64,000 nucleotides of DNA from positions 372,001 to 436,000 of the forward strand of contig NZ_CP023275.1 of the NCBI RefSeq assembly GCF_002309535.1, in the 5' to 3' direction. How positions within the stretch are numbered: position 1 is the first letter of the stretch; each line of letters opens with the position of its first letter. This DNA comes from Sulfurospirillum diekertiae (GTDB taxonomy: Bacteria; Campylobacterota; Campylobacteria; Campylobacterales; Sulfurospirillaceae). A program made the position numbers and the translations under genes. Shown here in pieces: positions 8,554-17,532 of the stretch. The notes under the pieces are model-generated. The model worked only from the letters and a program-made list of their open reading frames with translations. It did no database searches and was not told where the DNA came from.

Positions 8554-10443
8554 TTATTTTAAAGCCTTCACATAAACTAAAGGATCGTTTAAAAGAGGCA
8601 GATATTCGCCATCATACAACGCGTCTTTTTCATCGATTAATGTCTCAGTAATACCTGCACCTTCAGTTAAAATAGCCTCTTTTTCCACAGGGCGATCGGT
8701 GATGATTTCGCCTATCTGATAGGGTCTGCCATCAAGGTGCGTGTAGGCTTCTTTGGCATTTCTAAAATAACGAAAGGTAAAAGGCGTTTTGGCAAACACA
8801 TCTTTTCCTAAAGTAAAGCGCTGGGTTACAACCACTTTGCGATACCCTATCGCGCCATTCAACGCCTCTGTTGGGGTTGGATAGAGTAAATTGGGTTGAA
8901 TAAATCCCTCTGGCGTGAGATACGCTTTGCGGTCCACACATTCGCCCATGAGCTTTACATGTAAACGTTGTTGTGCCACTAAAGTCTCAGGATGCTGTAA
9001 ATCCAAAGTACGCCAATCATCGCTAAAACCGTGCGCTTTCGTGATCGTTTCCATCAAAAAGGCTTCCATGCTCGCAGGCATCACTCCGTACAAATTCGCC
9101 CCCACAACATGCTTTAAAAAATACCCAAATTCGCCTTGCTGTGTTTTGCGGTTGAGCGGATCGCCTCTGCTCGAAGTTGCTTTGCCCTCTTTCATACTGT
9201 AAGCAAGATAATCCATCTCTGCCCAGCCAAGCTTATGTGGAAATTTGCGAGGAAACGCCCACGTGGAGTCGATCGTATTGCTACTGCCCGAAGTAAAGGC
9301 GGAAGGTTCAAAGCCGTAATTGTCACTGTGGCAACCGATGCATTGCATCAACTCTTCGGCTTTTTGAGGACGTAGATTTCCTTTGGCATCTTCGATAAAT
9401 CCTGCCAAAATCCAACCTGCACCATTATTGATCCACCCTTGTTTTTCGTTAAGATAGATGGGCGCATCTTCATCTTTTTCGACCGCTTCTCCTGGGTAAA
9501 ACATCTTGGTTTTCACCATGTAGCGTATCTCTTTCACGCGAGTTGCTCGTGTTCCTTTGGCGCGCAAATCGACATAATGCAACGGATGCGCAAACTCCGT
9601 GTAAAGCGGATAAAGCCCACGATGCACTTCCACATCATGTGCCTTGCCATAGTACGTTTGAGGATCATTTGCTTCAAGCCTGTCGGTAATTGCACGCTCT
9701 AAAAGATCAAGATTTTGGGCGTAAATAGTTTCACTCCACGCTCCTTTTTCATCTTGCATAAACGTTTTAGGCAAACGAATGTAAATACCCGAAACACTGC
9801 CACTCATTGGTGTAAAAATACCATACGGCATAAAATTAATCGCACGCCAACCTGTGATGTCACCAAAAATGGCACGTTCGTGACTTTTTGTACGCACAAA
9901 GCCATCTTCTTTTGCAGGAAGATCGGAAGGCGAAAGGTCGGGGAAAAGCCTCCAAGGAGAGCTATCTTGTCCATTTTCCCAACCCATTTTTCCACCACGC
10001 TTGGTATAAGCATCGCTCCAATTATCGTGTTTAAGATACTCAAGCATTGTGCTTTCATCAAAACGGTTGGCACTTTTTTGGTACGCCGCTTCGAGGCGCT
10101 CAGGGAAGAGGGTGTTTTCCCACGGGTTGATTGTCGCGGCAATCGTTTGTTGGGTAACAGGAGCAAAGCTGTATGTCGTTTGAAGATTGCCCGTGACCGT
10201 TGAAAGTCCTGCTTGAGGATTGTTGTTACCTAAATGCGCTCGTGCAGGGGCGTTGGTGTGGCAAAACATGCAGGCATTTTGCGCTCCACCACTGGTTTCG
10301 ATGTAGCATTGTGCGGGAATATTGGCGTAAGGATTGTTAAGCGTCGTACGGCTGATAAATTCTCCCATCAACGTTCCGCCAAAGCCCACAATAGGGCTAA
10401 GGTAGAGCAGAATGATGAGGCGATTAAAGCCCTGGGATGCCAT
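8554..10443 (-). CDS. exported protein with two c-type haem motifs, partner of PhoX-like protein
   Basis: 629 aa. The hydrophobic N-terminus (FNRLIILLYLSPIVGFGG) suggests a signal or anchor. Two CXXCH motifs, CMFCH near the N-terminus and CIGCH in the middle, indicate two covalently bound haems and a periplasmic location. I do not recognise a named family for the rest. The start codon overlaps the 3' end of the PhoX-like gene by about 20 bases, which indicates translational coupling and a shared role. A TTG at 10455 could extend it by four residues; the ATG at 10443 is preferred. It could be an electron-transfer protein or a diheme oxidase-like enzyme; I cannot decide. Confidence 0.75.
   Translation of the reverse strand: MASQGFNRLIILLYLSPIVGFGGTLMGEFISRTTLNNPYANIPAQCYIETSGGAQNACMFCHTNAPARAHLGNNNPQAGLSTVTGNLQTTYSFAPVTQQTIAATINPWENTLFPERLEAAYQKSANRFDESTMLEYLKHDNWSDAYTKRGGKMGWENGQDSSPWRLFPDLSPSDLPAKEDGFVRTKSHERAIFGDITGWRAINFMPYGIFTPMSGSVSGIYIRLPKTFMQDEKGAWSETIYAQNLDLLERAITDRLEANDPQTYYGKAHDVEVHRGLYPLYTEFAHPLHYVDLRAKGTRATRVKEIRYMVKTKMFYPGEAVEKDEDAPIYLNEKQGWINNGAGWILAGFIEDAKGNLRPQKAEELMQCIGCHSDNYGFEPSAFTSGSSNTIDSTWAFPRKFPHKLGWAEMDYLAYSMKEGKATSSRGDPLNRKTQQGEFGYFLKHVVGANLYGVMPASMEAFLMETITKAHGFSDDWRTLDLQHPETLVAQQRLHVKLMGECVDRKAYLTPEGFIQPNLLYPTPTEALNGAIGYRKVVVTQRFTLGKDVFAKTPFTFRYFRNAKEAYTHLDGRPYQIGEIITDRPVEKEAILTEGAGITETLIDEKDALYDGEYLPLLNDPLVYVKALK
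8954..8965. repeat. TTTACATGTAAA palindrome
   Basis: Exact copy inside the two-haem protein gene (LHVK on the reverse strand). Confidence 0.95.
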
Positions 10444-12265
10444 AGATATATCCAATAGGCGCTTGAAATTTGTCGATCAGCGGTGTCAATTTTTGTTGAA
10501 GCTCTTTACTCGTGGTTTTGGTGAAATCGCCAAGGTGTTGCGCATTGCTCATTATGTACGCGTAGCCGTTGAGGTTTTCAACGACTTGAAGCCCTGTTGA
10601 TTCCGCACCTGCCGGGATGGAGAGAATACGAGAGAGTTTTTTCGTGTCGATGTTATACGCCCAAAGATAGTTGTTGACATGTGCGCCACTGTCTTCACCG
10701 ATGAAAAGTGTACGCATTTTTGAAGAGTAGAAAAGGTTGTCGGTATTGGCGATTTTATCAACCACGCATGTATTGCCATCTTTATCCGTTGCCATCTCTT
10801 CTCCCAAAAGCATGCTTGGTACGTGCATGGAGATAGGAACAAAGTCGCTGAGGATTGGCTCGTTATTGCTATCGTTGACATTGCTTGCAAGTGCGATTTC
10901 ATACGTACCACCACAACGATTTTTCGCAACTTTAATATCATCGTTGGCAAAGGAACTGTCTTTGGCCATCCCTTTTTCAATGTACGACATGGCGATGTAG
11001 ATTTTTTTATCTTCGGGATTAAAGGCAACCCCCTCCATTTTGTTAAACTCAGTCGTTGCACCAAGATAAGCGGCATAACGTCTGGTTTCTAAGAAGGCAG
11101 CCACTTTTTCCATTCCCGGTTTGAGCTTGAGGTATTCTATGTCCGAATGGCCTGCTTTAATGGCTTTAAACCCTTCGTGCTTGCTTGCATCAAAGCTTGC
11201 AGGTGCATACGCTTCAAAAATATCATTAAACGTATATTTCTCTTTCCATTCCATCACTTCTTTGGTAGAGGCATGCCCTAATTTGATCCATGAAAGCGTT
11301 GCTTGACCGCCATCTTTGGCACCGTCTTCATTGGTTTGATGCCATTTTGCCGCGTACATCGACCCATTGTCTAAATCACCTTTGGCGTCGCCTATGTACA
11401 TGAACAGACCGACATTGGTGCCATCATCTCCGAAAAAAGCGGTTTTACCATCGCTCATAATTTTCGCCATCTCCCATGTGCCTCGACCCATCGCAAAATG
11501 TTTGGTGACATTGGTTTTGCCATTTTTATCGACAGCCACTTCGGTGATGTGACCGTAATCGTAAGGATTGGCCTCTTTTTTGCCCTCAAAGTAGAGCTCG
11601 CTCATCGCTTTTAAGCCTTTTTGCGCTTTTTTGAACTCTTTGCCACTGGAAGCGGTGAAGAAAAGATCATAATCTTCTTCGGTTCCTAAGTGGGTATTCC
11701 AAGGGGTTTGCGAGCCTGCGCAAGGAATCCAAATGCCGCCCACTTTGGAAAAATCAATCGGGTATTGATCAACGGCTTTGAGCTTGCCATTTTTAGCATC
11801 TTGCTTGATGGAGGTCAGTGTCATACTCATCGGTGCTCGCTCATGCCACACATCGGTTTTCTCCGCCGAAGAGCCATCGCTTAAAATCCAGTCGTACTCA
11901 TAATGCGTGACAAGGTAGAGTGAACCGTCCACATTTAAAAGTGAGTTGCTATCAGGAGTTTCAGCAATGAGTGGTTTGCCAAAAGGGTCAAGCAAAGGCT
12001 TCATGGAAGCGGTGTAAAGTTGTCCTGCGGGGTTTTTATTGGTTCCGACTTTGTCTTTGACGCCAAAGAGTGTTTGGTACGAGAGATTGCGCTCAATCAT
12101 TCCGCCACTTGCAGTGTGAATAATGACTTTGGCTTCCGAGTAAGCTTTTGCCATCTGCTCAGGAGTTTTGGGTGCATCCATTCCTATAAATTCGACTGAG
12201 CCTGCTGCACATAAGCTTGAAGCAACAAAAGAGAGCGATACACAGAGTGTTGTAAACGATTTCAC
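10424..12265 (-). CDS. PhoX-like (DUF839) exported phosphatase-family protein
   Basis: 613 aa. The PhoX family contains Ca/Fe-dependent alkaline phosphatases. Matching signatures are ETPDSNSLL, the cysteine stretch IPCAGSQTPWNTHLGTEEDY, GRGTWEMAKIMSDGKTAFFGDD, ETRRYAAYLGATTEFNKMEG and LFIGEDSGAHVNN. Unlike classical Tat-exported PhoX it has a Sec-type signal peptide (MKSFTTLCVSLSFVASSLCA) without twin arginines. The start is GTG at 12265 with GGAGG upstream and a TATACT -10 at 12292-12297. It is the first gene of a pair with the haem protein above. The substrate may be a phosphate ester, but coupling to a haem protein leaves room for another chemistry. Confidence 0.82.
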   Translation of the reverse strand: MKSFTTLCVSLSFVASSLCAAGSVEFIGMDAPKTPEQMAKAYSEAKVIIHTASGGMIERNLSYQTLFGVKDKVGTNKNPAGQLYTASMKPLLDPFGKPLIAETPDSNSLLNVDGSLYLVTHYEYDWILSDGSSAEKTDVWHERAPMSMTLTSIKQDAKNGKLKAVDQYPIDFSKVGGIWIPCAGSQTPWNTHLGTEEDYDLFFTASSGKEFKKAQKGLKAMSELYFEGKKEANPYDYGHITEVAVDKNGKTNVTKHFAMGRGTWEMAKIMSDGKTAFFGDDGTNVGLFMYIGDAKGDLDNGSMYAAKWHQTNEDGAKDGGQATLSWIKLGHASTKEVMEWKEKYTFNDIFEAYAPASFDASKHEGFKAIKAGHSDIEYLKLKPGMEKVAAFLETRRYAAYLGATTEFNKMEGVAFNPEDKKIYIAMSYIEKGMAKDSSFANDDIKVAKNRCGGTYEIALASNVNDSNNEPILSDFVPISMHVPSMLLGEEMATDKDGNTCVVDKIANTDNLFYSSKMRTLFIGEDSGAHVNNYLWAYNIDTKKLSRILSIPAGAESTGLQVVENLNGYAYIMSNAQHLGDFTKTTSKELQQKLTPLIDKFQAPIGYIYGIPGL

Positions 12266-12291
12266 GAAAGCCTCCAGATAAAAATTTTGAT

Positions 12292-12297
12292 AGTATA
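12292..12297 (-). promoter_or_regulatory. -10 box of the PhoX-like operon
   Basis: TATACT on the reverse strand, about 27 bases upstream of the GTG start at 12265. A direct repeat of GTTAC (12314-12318 and 12325-12329) lies where the -35 region would be. Confidence 0.45.
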
Positions 12298-12421
12298 ATC
12301 GTAGGCAAGAAGAGTTACAAAGATGTTACAATCTTAAAAATAAGTGCTAATTTAGACAGCTATGTAGGAGTTGAAGTAAGCTGATTTAGAATAAAATGTC
12401 TTAAATTTATAAGGAGGAAAA

Positions 12422-13162
12422 ATGAAAACATTTGTAGCATTTTTTATGCTTTTCATGTGTGCAACCCTCTCGTTCGCCAAAGAGGGATTTGTCACGTATG
12501 TTGTTGATGGTAAAACGTATGAAGGGTACTATACTACGCCTTCGGATGAAGCACCGTTAGTTTTTATCGTACACGATTGGGATGGACTGAATGAATACGA
12601 AATGACACGTGCGAAGATGCTTAATGCTCTTGGCTATGGTGCTTTTGCCATAGATCTTTTTGGACAGGGCGTGAAACCTGTTACGATTGAAGAAAAAAAA
12701 GCTTTAACCAATGCACTTTATAATGACCGTGCAAAAATGCGTAAACTTCTTGATGCAGGTTATCAAGCGGCTAAAAAAGAGGGTGCAAACGTCTCTAATG
12801 CCATAGGTATTGGTTACTGTTTTGGTGGTGCGGCGCTTTTGGAGATGGCACGTATGGGAACACCCCTTAAAGGTTTTGCGATTTTTCACGGTGGCTTAGC
12901 AACACCAGCAGGTGAAGACTATACACAAACAAAAGGGTTTATTTTGGTTTTACACGGTTCAGCCGATGAGAGTGTGAGTCTGGATGAATTTACAGGCCTT
13001 GCGAAAGAGCTTGAAAAAACAGGCATTAAGCATGAAATGATCACGTACAGTGGCGCTCCGCATGCGTTTAGCGTGTTTGGAACTGATCGTTACAGAGAAG
13101 ATGCAGATAAAAAATCATGGCGAAGATTGGTCGAATTTTTAGGAGAGATGCTTTCAAAATAG
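12422..13162 (+). CDS. secreted dienelactone hydrolase family protein
   Basis: 246 aa alpha/beta hydrolase with a Sec signal peptide (MKTFVAFFMLFMCATLSFAK). The catalytic triad is visible as Cys133 in GIGYCFGG, Asp182 in HGSADESV and His214 in GAPHAF, the pattern of dienelactone hydrolases. These hydrolyse lactones or esters; the substrate here is unknown. Strong AAGGAGG ribosome binding site before the ATG. It is divergent from the PhoX-like operon and shares its 156-base upstream region. The cytoplasmic forms act in aromatic breakdown, but no such pathway is nearby, and periplasmic location argues for another role. Confidence 0.9.
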   Translation: MKTFVAFFMLFMCATLSFAKEGFVTYVVDGKTYEGYYTTPSDEAPLVFIVHDWDGLNEYEMTRAKMLNALGYGAFAIDLFGQGVKPVTIEEKKALTNALYNDRAKMRKLLDAGYQAAKKEGANVSNAIGIGYCFGGAALLEMARMGTPLKGFAIFHGGLATPAGEDYTQTKGFILVLHGSADESVSLDEFTGLAKELEKTGIKHEMITYSGAPHAFSVFGTDRYREDADKKSWRRLVEFLGEMLSK

Positions 13163-13184
13163 AGGTATATTTTTTGCTTGTATC

Positions 13185-13196
13185 TTTACATGTAAA
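13185..13196. repeat. TTTACATGTAAA palindrome
   Basis: Exact copy overlapping the AAAAGGAG ribosome binding site of the 13208 gene. Confidence 0.95.
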
Positions 13197-13207
13197 AGGA
13201 GTTAGCC

Positions 13208-13579
13208 ATGGATAGCAGACTATTTCAAATTGATCCGTATGCAGGTATCAGTTATGGGCTTTACAATTCAATTAAAGGTGATAAAGGAAGCTTTGAAGAT
13301 TTTTTGTTGCACTATGATTCTACAGGTGCTAACAATGAAGACAGTTCGTGGTTAACCAAACTTGTCAAAGACGATAACAACAAAGCACTAAGCTCTCCTG
13401 CTGTATGGGAAGCAATGAATACCCTTGGCGTTAATGGACTTGATCTTATGAGCTCAGTAAGTTCATCTGATTTTTTTGATACACAAGCAAGTGCACTCAA
13501 ACTTCAACTGATGCAAGCGTTTAGCAAACGAGAAGATTATGCTCAGATGAAGCCGTTACTTGAACAACTGATGAGTTAA
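13208..13579 (+). CDS. hypothetical protein, 123 aa
   Basis: No family recognised. Soluble, no signal peptide, serine- and acid-rich. The last third (SALKLQLMQAFSKREDY, MKPLLEQLMS) looks helical. A clear AAAAGGAG precedes the ATG; this ribosome binding site overlaps a TTTACATGTAAA palindrome at 13185-13196. It ends 4 bases inside the convergent gene at 13576. Confidence 0.7.
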   Translation: MDSRLFQIDPYAGISYGLYNSIKGDKGSFEDFLLHYDSTGANNEDSSWLTKLVKDDNNKALSSPAVWEAMNTLGVNGLDLMSSVSSSDFFDTQASALKLQLMQAFSKREDYAQMKPLLEQLMS

Positions 13580-13920
13580 CGGCACACATAGGAAACAATA
13601 TCTGACTCAATGGTGCCAATTGCTGGTTGGTACCATTCTGTGAGATTATTCGCTGGAATATTCCGTGCAGACTTTGCGTTATAACCAATTTGTCTGAAGT
13701 ATCGTGAAGGACAATTAATTTCTGCTTTAATATATAAAATCGTGTCAAAGCTTTGACGTCTCAAGACAACATAATTCACCGTTGCTTGTTTACCTACTTC
13801 CAGTAGATAGTATTTGTAGATGTCTTTATAGGCAGTCCGTGGAATTTCGATGTCTTGAGATTTTTGCGCACTATAGGCACTAAGAGCCATAATAAGGCTC
13901 AAAAATATTCGTATCATCAT
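13576..13920 (-). CDS. small exported hypothetical protein, 114 aa
   Basis: Signal peptide (MMIRIFLSLIMALSAYSA) followed by about 95 residues rich in Tyr, Ile and Arg, with a Cys pair (NCPSRYF and the C-terminal YVCR) that could form a disulphide. No family recognised. The start at 13920 is chosen because GGAGG at about 13926-13930 is correctly spaced from it; the longer ATG at 13932 would place the Shine-Dalgarno sequence inside the gene. Probably periplasmic. Confidence 0.65.
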   Translation of the reverse strand: MMIRIFLSLIMALSAYSAQKSQDIEIPRTAYKDIYKYYLLEVGKQATVNYVVLRRQSFDTILYIKAEINCPSRYFRQIGYNAKSARNIPANNLTEWYQPAIGTIESDIVSYVCR

Positions 13921-14088
13921 GTGTTCCTCCATTGTAAATCTTTCAATTTATTGTATCAAAAGCAGCCTCAAACAGATATGAGTAAGAACTTTTTAGATAG
14001 AAAAACTATAAAGCAATTTCATAATTTTGTCATCTTTTAGGTACAATAACTTTATAGCACTAGCACAAGTTTGACAAAAGGGCTTTGT

Positions 14089-15393
14089 ATGAGAAATAGT
14101 GTGAACAACAATCAAGAACAACAAGATAAGATCAAATTTCTTACACAAGAACTCCTTCGCGTGCAGAAAAATCTTGTTGAACAGTTTTACACAGACTCTC
14201 TGACACGCCTTCCCAATCTCTATCAGCTCCGACACGACCTTGAAGAAGGGAGTGACTTTACGCTTATTATTGCAAACATCGACAATTTTAAATTACTGAA
14301 TGATTTTTATGGCTTTGTTGTGGGTGATTTTATTTTAGAGTCCTTCGCAAAGAGTTTGAAAACAGAACTTGATGAAGTCTCTGTTTACCGCATTGCGGGT
14401 GATGAATTTGCTATATTAGTAGGTAAAAGGATGAGTTTTTATCTGCTCAAAAATTATCTGACGCATCTTTCCAAACAACTCACCCATCTCAAATATGCTT
14501 ATGCGCAGACCGAAATTTATGTAGACTGCACGCTCTCTTCCAGTGCAAGTTTTACCAGTGATGACATCTTTTCTAAAGTCAATATGGCACTCAAATACGC
14601 CAAAAAAGAGCAGTTGAAATTTTGGATATACGAAGACACGATGAATTTTTCGCAAGAGTACGAGAGCAATCTCAAATATGCTACAAAAGTGCGTAAAGCC
14701 ATTGTGGATTTTTCAGGTATTGTGCCTTATTTTCAACCTATTATTGACAACAAGACCAATGAAATTATTAAGTTTGAAGCACTTTCACGCCTGGTGGATG
14801 AGGACGGTGCAATTCATTCACCGCACAACTTCATTCCCGTTGCAAAGATGATTAAAGTGTATGATAAAATCACGATGGCTATCATCGATAAGAGCTTTCA
14901 GGTTTTTAAATCCCATGCGTTCGATTTTAGCATCAACCTCTCATTTGAGGATATCATTAACCAAGATATTTACGATTTCATTATCTCTAAATTACGTGAT
15001 TCTAACATGGGACATAGAGTCACATTTGAGCTTTTAGAGTCAGAGAAAGTCAATGACTTTAACAAGGTGATCCATTTTTTTAATGAGATCAAACGCTATG
15101 GAGCCAAAGTGGCGATTGACGATTTTGGAAGCGGTTTTTCCAACTTCTCTTACATCACCAAACTTAGTCCTGATTTTATTAAAATAGATGGTAGTCTCAT
15201 CAAAGACATCGACCAAGACAAAAATGCTCAGATTATTGTAGAGACGATCGTGGACTTTTCCAAAAAACTGGGCATAAAAACCGTTGCAGAGTTTGTTCAC
15301 TCTAGCACGGTTCTCTCCACCGTTAAACAGCTGGGTATCGACTATTCTCAGGGCTATTTTATCGATATGCCTTCTCCTCACATTCTCAAATAA
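14089..15393 (+). CDS. GGDEF/EAL cyclic-di-GMP protein
   Basis: 434 aa. A short N-terminal helix is followed by a GGDEF domain (about 35-180) whose signature reads AGDEF at 103-107, and an EAL phosphodiesterase domain (about 200-434). The EAL domain keeps KFEALSRL (EAL at 230-232), the Asn in NLSFED, FELLESE, IDDFGSG, IKIDGSL and AEF, so c-di-GMP hydrolysis to pGpG is plausible. The cyclase half may be active or regulatory. No sensor domain or membrane segment, so it acts in the cytoplasm. The ATG at 14089 is preferred over a TTG at 14071. A palindrome lies 4 bases after the stop. Confidence 0.9.
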   Translation: MRNSVNNNQEQQDKIKFLTQELLRVQKNLVEQFYTDSLTRLPNLYQLRHDLEEGSDFTLIIANIDNFKLLNDFYGFVVGDFILESFAKSLKTELDEVSVYRIAGDEFAILVGKRMSFYLLKNYLTHLSKQLTHLKYAYAQTEIYVDCTLSSSASFTSDDIFSKVNMALKYAKKEQLKFWIYEDTMNFSQEYESNLKYATKVRKAIVDFSGIVPYFQPIIDNKTNEIIKFEALSRLVDEDGAIHSPHNFIPVAKMIKVYDKITMAIIDKSFQVFKSHAFDFSINLSFEDIINQDIYDFIISKLRDSNMGHRVTFELLESEKVNDFNKVIHFFNEIKRYGAKVAIDDFGSGFSNFSYITKLSPDFIKIDGSLIKDIDQDKNAQIIVETIVDFSKKLGIKTVAEFVHSSTVLSTVKQLGIDYSQGYFIDMPSPHILK

Positions 15394-15397
15394 ACAC

Positions 15398-15409
15398 TTT
15401 ACATGTAAA
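15398..15409. repeat. TTTACATGTAAA palindrome
   Basis: Exact copy filling most of the 18-base gap between two convergent genes. Confidence 0.95.
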
Positions 15410-15411
15410 GC

Positions 15412-15765
15412 TTACGCGACCTCGGTATCCCATAAAATACTCACCCCGTATTCGGGATCGGGAATGACATATTTGAAATATTCACTCGTTCCTTTTCGCC
15501 CATGCAACCGCACCGCAATTTGCCCCTCTTTTAAAAGCTGTTTCATTTCATATTCGCTGAGGCTTCGCTTATTCCAGCGCAAAAAAGTATTCGAGTAAAC
15601 CCGAAACCGACACGTTGCATCACTGCTAAACACATAATCATCGTTGATGTCCCGCTCTTTTTTCGCATGCTCGCAACTGTAAAGATTGACCTTTTGACCT
15701 TGAATGGTAAGCTTTTGCGAGATTACCGCACCTCCACAATACGGGCATTTGCCAAGAACCATCAT
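15412..15765 (-). CDS. stand-alone topoisomerase III C-terminal-type zinc-ribbon protein
   Basis: 117 aa. Begins with a zinc knuckle (GKCPYCGGAV), then a Cys-containing strand (YSCEH) and CRFRVYSNTFLRWNKRSLSE, followed by MKQLLKEGQIAVRLHGRKGT. This is the layout of the repeat domain at the C-terminus of some type IA topoisomerases (Toprim_Crpt-like), here without any topoisomerase core. Probably binds nucleic acid; function unknown. GAGG precedes the tandem ATGATG start. It lies between the GGDEF/EAL gene (convergent) and a KAP NTPase gene (same direction, 78-base gap). Confidence 0.7.
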   Translation of the reverse strand: MMVLGKCPYCGGAVISQKLTIQGQKVNLYSCEHAKKERDINDDYVFSSDATCRFRVYSNTFLRWNKRSLSEYEMKQLLKEGQIAVRLHGRKGTSEYFKYVIPDPEYGVSILWDTEVA

Positions 15766-15843
15766 GCACCTCAGTTTTGATTTATAAAGTTATGATAGCA
15801 AAGTGAGAGAAGAGGGGTTTAAAATATTTCAGAATGAAAGATT

Positions 15844-17103
15844 TTACTCTTTGAGCAAAATGCCACTTTCGACAAAATTACTGATTTTATTCACAACTTC
15901 TATATCGTTTTGTGAAAAGTATTTTTTGTGAAAGAAATATTTGTAAATTATAAATAGCATATTTTTGTTTTGTTCAATATATGCAAAATGATAATTTAAA
16001 GCTTCCGTTGGGATAGTTTTACTTTCACTGGAAGAGTATCTTTGTTCAACTCGCTTTTTTAGTTCATGTAAAAAAACTTCTATTATTGGTGGATTTTTAG
16101 TATCAATGACTTCCAAAGAGTATGAAACTTTTTCAGGAATATTTATATAGAAATCAGGGGATATTTCTTTTTTTGAATCAGAAGAATTTAGTCTTCTTGG
16201 AATGTTTACAGATAATCGGATAATGAGATTATATTTTGAAAAAATTACTGTTATTAGTGTCAAAAGATAAATAGCTCTTTCATTAGTATCTTTTATTTTT
16301 TCGACATATTCTAAACAATTATTGAGCACTTGAATATAAATACGCGCATTTTTTTCTTCACTGAGTTTAATAGCGTCTAAAATAGTTGTTTTATAAGATT
16401 GAAGAGGCGCGTATTTCTCATCTTGATAGATGACCTCGAAAAGCTCTTCAATCGTTGGATTATAGAGTATAAATTTATTTACACTTTTTTCTTTAACGGT
16501 ATTGAAAACATTTGTATCATGGTCTTGAAAAAACTCTTGATTTAAAATGATGATGGTTTTGGTTTGGAAGTTTTCGGTGAGGTTTGTGATAAAACCAAAA
16601 AGATCGTTAAGGTCGATTTTGGAAGATTTTCGCTCAAAATCGTCAAAACAAATAACGCCTCCATTCAAAAGTGCATCGGTACCTTTTTTAAGTTTTTCAT
16701 TGTTGTTTAATTCTTCGATTTGTTTGCTTGTATTGCTTGCATCAATTCCTACGCCAAATACAGTTATTTTAGGCATAAGACTTGTCATTTTTGTAAAAAC
16801 AGAATAGGTTTGGCTAATGATATCCGTCTCTCTAGATTGGACGAAACTATATGATTTTTGCAAAATTTCATTTTGAAGTTCTTCGATAGAATCCTTGCCA
16901 TAAAGACTCACGAAAATATAACTTTTCTTTTTGTCTTTTATTTTTGGAATTAAATCTGTTTCAATGATATTTTTCCAAAAGTGGGTTTTTCCTGAACCCC
17001 ATACACCTGAGAGCATCAAAATAGTGCCATTATTATCATCGTTATCTAAATACGATTTATTACCTTCAATAAGGTATTTTTTGATGCTCTCAGAATTTGC
17101 CAT
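15844..17103 (-). CDS. KAP-family P-loop NTPase
   Basis: 419 aa. Walker A GVWGSGKTHFW (residues 33-43), followed by KSYIFVSLYGKDSIEELQNE and a Walker B strand VICFDDFERKS (150-160), the arrangement of KAP NTPases, where the strand precedes a conserved DFER-like motif. No membrane helices are evident, unlike many KAP proteins. Visibly more AT-rich than its neighbours, which suggests it was acquired. It starts 3 bases after trxC and so appears to be the last gene of a three-gene operon. Some KAP proteins belong to anti-phage systems, but nothing here proves that role. Confidence 0.8.
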   Translation of the reverse strand: MANSESIKKYLIEGNKSYLDNDDNNGTILMLSGVWGSGKTHFWKNIIETDLIPKIKDKKKSYIFVSLYGKDSIEELQNEILQKSYSFVQSRETDIISQTYSVFTKMTSLMPKITVFGVGIDASNTSKQIEELNNNEKLKKGTDALLNGGVICFDDFERKSSKIDLNDLFGFITNLTENFQTKTIIILNQEFFQDHDTNVFNTVKEKSVNKFILYNPTIEELFEVIYQDEKYAPLQSYKTTILDAIKLSEEKNARIYIQVLNNCLEYVEKIKDTNERAIYLLTLITVIFSKYNLIIRLSVNIPRRLNSSDSKKEISPDFYINIPEKVSYSLEVIDTKNPPIIEVFLHELKKRVEQRYSSSESKTIPTEALNYHFAYIEQNKNMLFIIYKYFFHKKYFSQNDIEVVNKISNFVESGILLKE

Positions 17104-17106
17104 AAA

Positions 17107-17529
17107 TTACAAAAACCTCTCCACAAAACGATCCAAATCTTCATCGCTCAAAGCCCCTGAAACACGCTCTACTTCTTTCCCATTTTTGAAAACGATCAGC
17201 GTAGGAATAGAACGAATCTTAAAGCGTGAGGCTAAAAACTGCTCGGCTTCGGTGTCGACTTTGGCGAACAAAACACGCAAAGGGTACGCTCGCGCTGCTT
17301 GTTGGAAGGTGGGGGCGAAGCCTTTGCACGGACCACACCACGGCGCCCAAAAGTCTACAATGACGGGAACATCGGTACTCTCAATGACTGCTTCAAGGGT
17401 GTCGCTAGTGAGTGCGATGGGGTGTGGGTCGAGTAAGGAAGCTTTACATTTACCACAGTTGACTTTTTTGTAAACTTCCTGTTTAGGGACATTATTGGTT
17501 GCAAGGCAAGAGGGACAAATAACTTTCAT
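17107..17529 (-). CDS. trxC: thioredoxin 2
   Basis: 140 aa. Disulphide reductase with an N-terminal zinc finger (CPSC at residues 5-8, CGKC at 25-28) and the thioredoxin active site WCGPC at 64-68, plus the conserved IPTL cis-proline loop. The zinc module distinguishes thioredoxin 2 from TrxA. AAAGGA precedes the ATG. Flanked at 3-base distance on both sides by the glutamate-cyclase-like gene (upstream) and the KAP NTPase (downstream). Confidence 0.93.
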   Translation of the reverse strand: MKVICPSCLATNNVPKQEVYKKVNCGKCKASLLDPHPIALTSDTLEAVIESTDVPVIVDFWAPWCGPCKGFAPTFQQAARAYPLRVLFAKVDTEAEQFLASRFKIRSIPTLIVFKNGKEVERVSGALSDEDLDRFVERFL

Positions 17530-17532
17530 GGG

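Noticed and set aside
15844..17103. KAP NTPase as a proven anti-phage system
   Set aside because: A single NTPase next to trxC, without nuclease or other effector, is not sufficient evidence for defence.
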